Shown here piece by piece: positions 55,702-64,000 of a stretch of DNA of 64,000 bases. The stretch is from Castanea sativa (taxonomy: Eukaryota; Streptophyta; Magnoliopsida; Fagales; Fagaceae): NCBI RefSeq assembly GCF_040712315.1, contig NC_134015.1, forward strand, positions 51,623,464-51,687,463, written 5' to 3'. The position numbers were made by a program, and so were the translations under genes. Positions within the stretch are counted from its first letter, which is position 1. The number at the start of each line of letters is the position of its first letter. Under the pieces are notes generated by a model, which made no database searches, had not been told where the DNA came from, and was given only the letters and a program-made list of their open reading frames with translations.

Positions 55702-56452
55702 TGTGGGGGGCAAAAAGATCCTGATGGGAACGTGGGCCTTTTGAGCCGTGTTAAGGAAGGCCGATCTGATCCTGGGTTTAGAAATTGTTAGTACTATGGG
55801 TCGGCCCATACGCCGAGGATCCGAGGATCCAGCCGAGGGTGACCTTATCCTCGGATGAACATTGAAGAACTCGGGATTTCATAGTAAAGATTAGGGGATG
55901 ACATGGTTAAGGCCAATGGTTAAAAGGGGTGAACCCTAGAACGCCCCAGAAGCACCGGTGTTGAAGAAATGTCAAAGATAAAGGCTGCTACCTCCACATT
56001 AAAAACCCTGCACCTACCACCCTGGCCGCATTTATGGGGAAGTGACACTTGAACAGTAGAAGAGAAACTTCTGGTTACTATTCAAAGGCACTGAGAAGGG
56101 AAATATCTAGGCTAAGGGGGAGGTGGGGCAACACGTGTACAAAGTGTTCAAAAGAGGAGTATTTAAGGAGAAACCTGGAATAGAAAAGAGGAGGACTTTT
56201 TGTAACCTAAAAAGAAAGAAAAGACTAAGAAAAGGATATAATATAAGAACAGCTCTCGGCTTACGTCCGAGGAGGCCAATTTACAATATTCCTTCTTGTT
56301 TCCAAGTATTCGAAATCCTTAGTTTTTCATTTAATCCCCACATACTTTCAACCTGGGTTTCAAGCCCACACTCTACAAATTCATATTGTTTAAGGCTCAT
56401 TGGGCCTGGGCCCGTAACTGTTCTTGGGGCCAGGTGCAATTGTGCACTTACA
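55702..56452 (+). repeat. 3' LTR of Tat element
   Basis: 751 bp, same ends and length as the 5' LTR. About nine substitutions by eye (for example GGGCC/GAGCC near 55743, AACCTGGG context near 56349), mostly transitions, with no gaps. Confidence 0.95.
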
Positions 56453-56457
56453 GCTAT

Positions 56458-57116
56458 TATTGGTGGGTAAAAAAGTGACGTTACTATTGAATCCATATTG
56501 GATCAAAATTAACATCAGTAACAACTTAATACATAAGATTTGCTATGAAATAACTATGTAAATGTTATGGATGTAGCATGATTCTTATTTTTGTTGGTCA
56601 ACATCTTTATTAGGGTGGTCACAATATGTTAGTCATATTTTTATTAAGGTGGCTATGTGTGTGTGTGTATATACAATTTTTTTTTGCAAGGTCACCCTCA
56701 CTTAAAGTTTTAAGTATAGCTGCAATGAAAAAAAAAAAGGCAAACCTTTGATATTTATCAAAAAAATATAGGCAAGAGGGAATTGGGCTTGAGTAATAAG
56801 TTGAGTTGGCAAGCATTTATAAGTTTTGTGATCTAGACCCACCATTGAAATCCCTTTTTTTTTACCTATCACTAATAATTTGACACATTACTTGGGTGTG
56901 TGAAAGTTTTTGTGTATATAAACTTTCTTGATTAGGCCTTCCTAGTTGTGTTCCAGCCCCAAATTTTTTAAAATGAACATTCTATTGAGCCCACGTGTGA
57001 TGGATAGTTTGATTTAGTCTTGATTGGGCCTTCCTAGTTGTGTTCCAGCCCCAATTTTTTTAAAATGAACATTCTATTTAGCCCACGTGTGAGGGATAGT
57101 CTGATTTAGTAATTCT
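56458..57116. other. Noncoding DNA of copy B after the Tat insertion
   Basis: Continues the copy A sequence from about 19697. The (TG)n run near 56656 is shorter than in copy A, and the two TTCCTAGTTGTGTTCCAGCC repeats are retained. No gene. Confidence 0.6.
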
Positions 57117-58245
57117 GTTTTACATAAGGACTTAAGCAGCAAATGGGGAGCTAAGATCATATGACAGAGGATATCATTTTGTACAAGAAAATTTAGATCA
57201 GCAAGTCTTGAGTGAGTCTACCAATCCAAAGCCTTCCTGGTGTTGAAGGTCTTGATCATACCTCTGCTATCAGTTAGGAATAAGACACCATGAAACCCAT
57301 GATATTTAGCAGTAAGACAAGCATCCACCATAGCTTCCAGCAAAATCCTAGATGCTGTTCCAGTTAGACTACTATTCACAGCAAAAAACACACAATCTCC
57401 CTGGATGTTGACAGCTTCAAAAATAAAAGCACTCATATCCCTTTTCTTATCTCTGAACCCAGTGACTTTGATAATTAATTGCCAAGGTCCTGCAGCGGAT
57501 TGGATCGGAGTTGTTAATTTTCTTGGGGGCAAGTGTGAGCTATATTGTTGTGAGAATGCATCCTTGTACCTGCAAGATAGAGATTGCACCATGAGAATTA
57601 CTTGCATAGGATTAGGAGAAATACCCCTAACCTCTTAGGCTTAGCTGCTCAGCACCCTTTTGGATAGATTGGAGCTTCCACATTAGTATGACAAACAAAA
57701 TCAATAGTATCAGATGGAGATTCAACAGAGACAAGATTGGTACCTTTCCTTGAGAAAAATCCACAGAGAAATTTCTGACGAATGTTGCTCCCTAGCCGCC
57801 CAAATTCAGTCCTGAATCTCTTCTTTGAAGACACTTGACTGCTGTCCAAGACTTCCCCACACTGCAAAATATGACTCTACCCGGATCAGAAGCAGCTGAA
57901 GCAGACGAGTGTGGGCCTGGGCTAAGGTTTGTATTATTAGTATTGAGAAAGTTACTTAGCCCATTATCCAAGGTAACTGTATGACTATGGGCAGTCTCCA
58001 CCTGTGGTTCTACATCAACTAAGTATTGGGTCCAAAACTCATCCTGGCCCAAGACTTGAGTCCCTCTAATCCGAGGCCCAGCACTGGAGTCAAACCTAAA
58101 TCAATTTCTATCCACTCTTTGGACTAAATTGTCAATAAAAGGATCAGGAATCTCAAGCATTTGTACCCTACTCCATTTCTATGTACCCAATCAGGGCAGT
58201 CTTCATTGAGCCTACCCGATCAGGGCAGTCATGGCATCAAAACTT
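57117..58245 (-). pseudogene. LINE-derived remnant with RNase H fragment, copy B
   Basis: Counterpart of 20356-21570. The RNase H-like frame is 57607-57218 (EAVNIQGDCVFFAVNSS; LFLTDSRGMIKTFN), with the more usual TDSRG where copy A has TDNRG. The poly-T tail is deleted. Gag-like linker fragments upstream (58052-57649) hold longer open stretches than in copy A. It is still not a functional LINE: no endonuclease or reverse transcriptase is present. Confidence 0.65.
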
Positions 58246-58501
58246 GAGGTAATTTCCTTTCTATTTCTTCTTTCTTTTCTTCTTTCTTCTTTCCTTGCTT
58301 ATAAAAACAACAATGCTATTGAATATTGCTAGAGTTCTAGTCTTTTCCCTTGTTTTAATTTTTTAGAAATGCTTGATGTTTGTAATTTGTGTTTGATGTA
58401 CTGTTTTCCATGTACACCCCTGGTGTACCTGGACTTTTGATTAATACACTTCTGTTATTTATATATATAAAAAACGACCCATTTCTAGCATTAGTAGTTG
58501 T

Positions 58502-60961
58502 TGGATAGATAAATGGAATGAAACCCACAAACAAAATGGCCCGAAACGGCCCCGGGCTGTGTTGAATTATCGTAGTAGTAGTGGGAGTGGGAGTGGGAGT
58601 GGCAATGTGTTGAATTCAAACTCTGTGAAGAGTGATCTTAGTAGTGGTGGTAGTAGTAGTACAATGGAGAAGATTGTGGAGAAGTTGAAGAAATTTGGGT
58701 ACGTTGATGATGGTAATGAGGGTAATGAGAGAGTTATTGAAAAAGGGTCTGTGGAGGATATATTTTATGTTGAGGAAGGAATGTTGCCGAATTCGAGAGG
58801 TGGGTTTTCGCCAGAATCGCCATTGGGGGTTGAGAGTATGTTTGGAGGTGATGGAGTGGTAAGGTTTCCGTGGGAAAAGCCGAAGGAGGAGGAAGAGGAA
58901 GGTGGGATTATGGCGAGGAGAAAGAGTAGGACTTCATTGGCTGAATTGACTCTGCCAGAGTCAGAGTTGAGGAGGCTGAGGATTTTGACATTTCAGAAGA
59001 AGCACAAGACAAGGATTGGGGGTGCCGGTGTTACTCAAGAGGTCGTGGACATGATTCGTGAGAGGTGGAAGACATCGGAGATTGTAAGGCTGAAATTCGA
59101 AGGTGCGGCTGCACTGAAAATGAAGAGAATGCATTAGATATTGGAGAGAAAGACTGGTGGACTGGTGATTTGGAGGTCTGGCACTTTTCTTTCTCTATAT
59201 AGAGGAGTGAGCTTTGAGGTTCCTGAGGTGAAATTGAACAAACGAATACTTAAGAAAAAAGAGTTTCCTTCTAATTCCTTACCAACAGTGACTGAAAAAA
59301 CTACTAGGGGTCCTTCTGAATCTGGTACTGATGGTAATGTGCATGCACCCCAAGCAAATTCAAATTCAACTGCTGTAGAGAAGAAAGTCAGGGAACCATT
59401 GCCAGAAGTGAAGTATAAGGATAAAGTAGACAAACTTTTAGATGGTCTGGGTCCTAGGTACACAGATTGGCCTGGGTGTGATCCATTACCCGTAGATGCA
59501 GATATGCTCCCAGCAGTTGTTCCTGGTTACCAACCTCCATTCAGAGTACTTCCTTATGGAGTGAGATCAACACTTGGAGCAAAGGGTGCAACAAATGTAC
59601 GAAGGCTTGCCATGGTTCTTCCTCCACATTTTGCATTAGGTAGAAACAGGCATCTCCAAGGTCTAGCTATGACCATAGATAAATTGTGGGAAAGAAGTTC
59701 AATTGCAAAGATTGCACTTAAGCGTGGTGCACAGCTGACTACTAGTGAGAGCACGGCTGAAGAGATCAAGAAATTGACAGGAGGCATTCTGCTGTCAAGA
59801 AACAAGGACTTCTTGGTTTTCTATAGAGGAAAGAATTTTTTGTCACCAGATGTCACTGAAGCCTTGCTAGAGAGGGAGAGATTGGCAAAGTCACTGCAAG
59901 ATGAAGAGGAGCAGGCACGGTTGAGAGGCCTGGCCTTGATCATTCCAAGAGTTGAAATAACTGAGCAATCTGGAATTGCTGGTACACTTGAGGAAACTTT
60001 GGATGCAAATGCTAGGTGGGGTAAGACTCTGGATGATCGTCATGAGAAAAAAATGATGAGGGAAGCAGAAGTATTAAGGCATGCCGACCTTGTTAGAAAG
60101 CTTGAAAACAAGCTCACTGCTGCTGAACGAAAGGTAGCGAGAGCAGAGAGAGCCTTTTCTAAAGTAGAGGAGTCTTTAGAACCAGCAGAGCGGCAAGCTG
60201 GCCCAGAGAGCTTAACTGATGAGGAGAGGTTTATGTTTCGCAAATTAGGTTTGCGGATGAAATCTTTCTTACTTCTTAGTAGACGTGGAGTATTTGATGG
60301 TACAGTGGAGAACTTGCACCTGCATTGGAAGTACCGCGAATTGGTTAAGATCTTGGTGAAGGCTAAAACTTTTGACCATGTAAAAAAAAATTGCATTGGC
60401 ACTAGAAGCTGAGAGCGGAGGTGTGTTGGTTTCAGTAGATAAAGTTTGCAAAGGATATGCAATTATTGTATTCCAGGGAAATAAATATAAGAGACTTGCA
60501 ATGTTGAGGCCAAAGAATCTTTTGACAAAGGGGAAGGCTTTGGCACGTTCAATTGAGCTACAAAGACGTGAAGCTCTCCTTACCCATATTTCAGCCCTTC
60601 AGAGAAAAGTGGAGAGAATAAGATCTGAAATTGAACAAATGGGGAGGTTGTGAAAAACCAAGGGGATGAAGCTTTGTATGACAAACTTGATTCTGCATAT
60701 CCTACTGATGATGATATGGAGGAGGAAGGAGATGAGGCTTATCTAGAGACTTCTTACCGTGAAAATGATGGTGAAGATGACAGAAGCTCAATTTGCAACC
60801 CTCAGTCTGAGACAATTTTTCCTTATGATTTCTGAAATCTAGATTCTGAAATAAAATCTGACGTTCCTGAAAAACATGAATATGCAGTGGCCAATTCATC
60901 CTGTGTTGAATCTGATGAAGTAGAGGAAGAAGACAATAGCTTAACGAGATTGAGCCAATGA
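58502..60961 (+). pseudogene. CFM3: CFM3-like CRM-domain pseudogene, copy B
   Basis: Counterpart of 21829-24260 with the same shared lesions: TAG for Glu after CRM1 (59135-59137), a +1 shift in an A-run at about 60385, a shift near 60645 and TGA at 60833-60835. It lacks copy A's private 1-bp and 21-bp losses, so the N-terminal frame is open from 58502 to 59134 and the second frame spans 59141-60412. CRM1, CRM2 and CRM3 motifs are all recognisable. The targeting N-terminus is missing here too. Shared breaks mean the ancestral copy was already dead before the segmental duplication. Confidence 0.85.
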
Positions 60962-61612
60962 AACAGATAAGAAAATCAGTTGGTGAGACAGAATTAGGAC
61001 ATTGTCAAGGAGTTATATCATAAAAAAATCATAATTTCCCAGATAGACTGTCACTCTGTATGAATCATTTTAGCAAGACCATTTGTAGATAAATTATTGT
61101 TGTTTTCTCAGAATTCAAGTTGGTGTCTTGGTCTTTTCTCATTTCTAGATTCTTTAGTTGCACATTTTTCTTATGGCAGATGAATTTTTATGTCATTTCT
61201 GGGTGGAGTTAGAGCTCATAACCAAGATGGCTTGCTAATTTGCAAACAATGTACTCAGAATCTGAAAATTTGTAGGTTGATTTTATTTAACAAAAAAATA
61301 AATAAATTAAGCTGCTGATCTGAAAATTTGTAGGTTGATCTGAATTTTTTTTCAAGACCTTGTTTGATTGGGCAAATGCTATGGGTGTTTTTACTTTTAT
61401 TTCTTTACAGGATATGCGTGATTTTTGTACTTTCATTGTTACTTAGTTTTTTCCTGTTGCTTCTAGAACACGGCCTGCGTGCTTTTTTTTGTTTTCCTCG
61501 TTTTTCTTTCATATTTTTTCAATGAAGTTTATTACTAATCAAGAATTGGTTTTTTTTTTAATGAATTTTTTCAGGTTGAAAAGGTCTTAAAGCATATGAA
61601 AACCTTAAAATA
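60962..61612. other. 3' flank of CFM3 pseudogene copy B; no gene
   Basis: Matches 24261-24914 with few changes. No feature beyond the duplicated TCTGAAAATTTGTAGGTTGAT segments. Confidence 0.5.
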
Positions 61613-63613
61613 CTATTAGGAAATAAAAAACAAAAAGCTCAAATACTATGCAAACATATAAAATATAATAAATAAATAAAATCTTAAAATTATCTAAATT
61701 AAAAAAAGTTCAGAATCTATCTCACCATTAATGAGATCCAGAAACTGCTTTCCAATCGGATCCACAATGTTGAACTCTGGGATTTCAAAGCTAGTGGGCC
61801 TTCCATATATCACTTGGAATGATGACTCTATTCCTAAAAGTCCTTAACAAAATTTCTTTAAAACCTTTTGGAAATCCAGTATCCTTATCCCAAATCCGAT
61901 AACTCTCCTCATAAAAAAATTCAGAAAATCCTTCCCCCTTCCACTTAGGATAGTTTATTGCATAGAACTCCTTCTCAAGTAGAAAACCAGACAAATCAGC
62001 CCCACCTTCCTTCGCAAATTGTACATCACTACCAATTGCGGCAAAAGAATTTGCCACCGCATTACAGTGTCTACTAACCCAATCAAGCTCGACGCTAAAA
62101 CCCTTTCCCTCAAGTAACTCATCTCTTATCTTCTTTAGGGTTTTGTCAATCGGTGTATCTTTCAAAACCTTATCTTGAGCAAGATTTTGAGGGATGTGGA
62201 GTGTATCCACCTGGATATAAAAGTCCTTCAAACCATATCTATCCATAACCAGCTTCGCCCATTGGCACACAGCCTTCACATCCAACTCCAAATTGTCCAC
62301 AACACCTCCTTTTCTATTAATGGAAGACCATGATGTACCACAACATAACGGATAGTAGGCCTGATCAACCACAAGAAGCCCAGTCCCAGCCAATTTCTGG
62401 TAGGTTTTCTGTCAGCTATTTGCATTTCTAAGTTTTATTTGAGCATTTTATTTATTTACTTTGTTAAATTGTCAGGTATTGAAACTGTTGTTAATAAACC
62501 AACATGGATACCAAGTAAAAATCATCCATTTACTGCCAATATTGATGCTGTGGTGCAGAACTACCGAGCAAATCCATGATGTACCACAGCATAACGGATA
62601 GTAGGCCTGATCAATCACAAGAAGCCCGATCCCAGCCAATTTCTTTCCTGGATTTGCTCGGTAGTTCTGCACCACAGCATCAATATTGGCAGTAAATGGA
62701 TGATTTTTACTTGGTATCCATGTTGGTCTATTAACAACAGTTTCAATACCTGACAATTTAACAAAGTAAATAAATAAAATGCTCAAATAAAACTTAGAAA
62801 TGCAAATAGCTGACAGAAAACCTACCAGAAATTGGCTGGGACTGGGCTTCTTGTGGTTGATCAGGCCTACTATCCGTTATGTTGTGGTACATCATGGTCT
62901 TCCATTAATAGAAAAGGAGGTGTTGTGGACAATTTGGAGTTGGATGTGAAGGCTGTGTGCCAATGGGCGAAGCTGGTTATGGATAGATATGGTTTGAAGG
63001 ACTTTTATATCCAGGTGGATACACTCCACATCCCTCAAAATCTTGCTCAAGATAAGGTTTTTAAAGATACACCGATTGACAAAACTCTAAAGAAGATAAG
63101 AGATGAGTTACTTGAGGGAAAGGGTTTTAGCGTCGAGCTTGATTGGGTTAGTAGACACTGTAATGCGGTGGCAAATTCTTTTGCCGCAATTGGTAGTGAT
63201 GTACAATTTGCGAAGGAAGGTGGGGCTGATTTGTCTGGTTTTCTACTTGAGAAGGAGTTCTATGCAATGAACTATCCTAAGTGGAAGGGGGAAGGGTTTT
63301 TTGAATTTTTTGACGAGGAGAGTTATCAGATTTGGGATAAGGATATTGGATTTCCAAAAGGTTTTAAAGAAATTTTGTTAAGGACTTTTAGGAATAGAGT
63401 CATCATTCCAAGTGATATTCATGGAAGGCCCACTAGCTTTGAAATCCCAGAGTTCAACATTGTGGATCCGATTGGAAAGCAGTTTTTGGATCTCATTCAT
63501 GGTGAGATAGATTCTGAATTTTTTTAATTTAGATAATTTTAAGATTTTATTTATTTATTATATTTTATATGTTTGCATAGTATTTGATCTTTTTGTTTTT
63601 TATTTCCTAATAG
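61613..63613. repeat. Long palindrome, copy B (arms ~965 bp, loop ~72 bp)
   Basis: Left arm 61613-62576 is the reverse complement of right arm 62649-63613, spacer 62577-62648. The arms match each other better than in copy A around the centre: GTGGTGCAGAACTACCGAGC is kept in both arms here, but the left arm of copy A has diverged. Structure and contents are as in copy A. Confidence 0.9.
61791..62398 (-). pseudogene. RNase H-like exon fragment in left palindrome arm, copy B
   Basis: Counterpart of 25093-25700 with the same 2-bp deletion that ends the frame at WKAH. The motifs LELDVKAV, IQVDTLHI and DWVSRHCNAVANSF are intact. It lacks the downstream exons that the right arm has, so it is likely the derived arm. 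Confidence 0.55.
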
Positions 63614-63989
63614 TTATTGCAGGACTTATTTCTAATGAGGAAATATCAAGCATTTTATCCCAGTTCTGCTGTGAGGGAGAAGATACTCCCAAAGAAGAGT
63701 ATCTGAGTATGTATTTTTAATTTAAGTTATAATGGTATTTTGTTTCACACAAATCATACATTGCTTGACTTAATTTATTCTTTTTTTCTTATACTAGTTG
63801 ATGTGAACTACATTAAAAAAGCAAGAAAATCTTCTAATGATCTGTAAGTTGATTATTTCCCCTATTTGCTTGTGGTCTGTGTTTTATTTATTTATCTATT
63901 TTAATTTTAATTTTATTTTCTTATATAGGTTCAATTTCCTAGAGTCTATTCAAGTTCATTTGACTCAGACTAGCCTACCTTTTAAAAAG
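62829..63989 (+). CDS. Unidentified RNase H-like multi-exon gene, copy B (partial)
   Basis: Exon 1 (to 63501) encodes ~224 residues with RNase H-like motifs (Glu in LELDVKAV, Asp in IQVDTLHI, DWVSRHCNAVANSF with Asn instead of the usual Asp), then an unfamiliar region ending VDPIGKQFLDLIHG. Exon 2 is 63623-63706, exon 3 63798-63843 and exon 4 63929-63989. All have GT/AG borders and matching phases, and no stop occurs through the last base seen. Exon 4 ends at an AAAAAG|GTTG donor, so the gene continues past the window. The true 5' part is uncertain: the segment carrying the first RNase H Asp (FTANIDAVV) is inverted within the palindrome. It may be a gene remnant or a gene with a rearranged start. 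Confidence 0.5.
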
Positions 63990-64000
63990 GTTGTTTCTTT

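Larger units (their letters stand above)
45031..56452 (+). mobile_element. Ty3/gypsy Tat-clade LTR retrotransposon
   Basis: The 11,422-bp element is flanked by the 5-bp target duplication GCTAT (45026-45030, 56453-56457). The uninterrupted target can be read at about 19692-19700 in copy A. Order: LTR, primer site, gag, protease, reverse transcriptase, RNase H, second (archaeal-type) RNase H, integrase, tandem-repeat block, antisense gene, polypurine tract, LTR. The second RNase H, the antisense gene and the 3' repeats place it in the Tat clade. Every pol domain carries frameshifts or stops, so it cannot encode working proteins, although its LTRs are nearly identical. It is clearly GC-richer than the DNA around it. 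Confidence 0.95.
38968..64000. repeat. Segmental duplication, copy B
   Basis: Collinear with 12913-27296 apart from the Tat insertion, the absence of the 770-bp PIF-like element, a ~105-bp loss of the LINE tail near 57120 and microsatellite length changes. For the CFM3 pseudogene and the RNase H-like gene, copy B carries fewer lesions than copy A. It runs off the window end. Confidence 0.95.

Overview
This window is gene-poor, AT-rich plant nuclear DNA. Evidence for a plant: intron-containing genes, a homologue of a chloroplast intron-splicing factor (CFM3), a plant-type EFR3/SEMI-ROLLED LEAF relative, plant retrotransposon clades (Tat-type Ty3/gypsy, copia, LINE, a tRNA-derived SINE) and many small terminal-inverted-repeat (TIR) elements. 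The repeat style recalls woody eudicots of the oak family. That is an impression from memory, not something proved here.

Layout. 1-430 is the edge of a minus-strand copia element (LTR plus initiator-tRNA-type primer site). 1877-3358 is the one apparently intact host gene, a DUF2828 protein that seems to have lost its vWA core and to carry an organelle-type leader. 3.4-9.0 kb holds TIR elements, a LINE scrap, a 285-bp tandem duplication and low-complexity DNA. 9.04-11.02 kb (minus) is an isolated, decayed copy of an antisense gene otherwise found inside Tat retrotransposons.

A large direct segmental duplication dominates the rest. Copy A starts near 12,913 and copy B near 38,968. If they are in simple tandem, the period is about 26 kb. 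Both copies hold, in order: noncoding repeats, a minus-strand LINE remnant with an RNase H fragment, a broken CFM3 pseudogene, and a long palindrome (two arms of about 965 bp, about 72-bp loop) made from an unidentified RNase H-like gene whose later exons run on downstream. After the duplication, copy A either gained or alone retained a PIF/Harbinger-like element (15,973-16,742; clean empty site in B). Copy B received an 11.4-kb Tat retrotransposon (45,031-56,452; 5-bp target duplication). Between the copies lie EFR3-like pseudogene exons broken by stops and a LINE, a 268-bp tandem duplication, a SINE with a 19-bp target duplication, more TIR elements and long stretches where I see nothing.

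The Tat element has 751-bp LTRs with about nine differences and no indels, yet gag-pol has at least ten stops or frameshifts. It carries six copies of a ~150-bp dimeric tandem repeat after pol and an antisense gene before the 3' LTR. No bacterial, CRISPR or viral accessory system is present. The most noteworthy points are the vWA-less DUF2828 protein, the duplicated palindrome and the unknown gene at its edge, the mismatch between young LTRs and broken coding in the Tat element, and the antisense Tat gene seen both inside and outside an element. Copies A and B could also be two haplotypes joined wrongly in assembly; read depth would decide.
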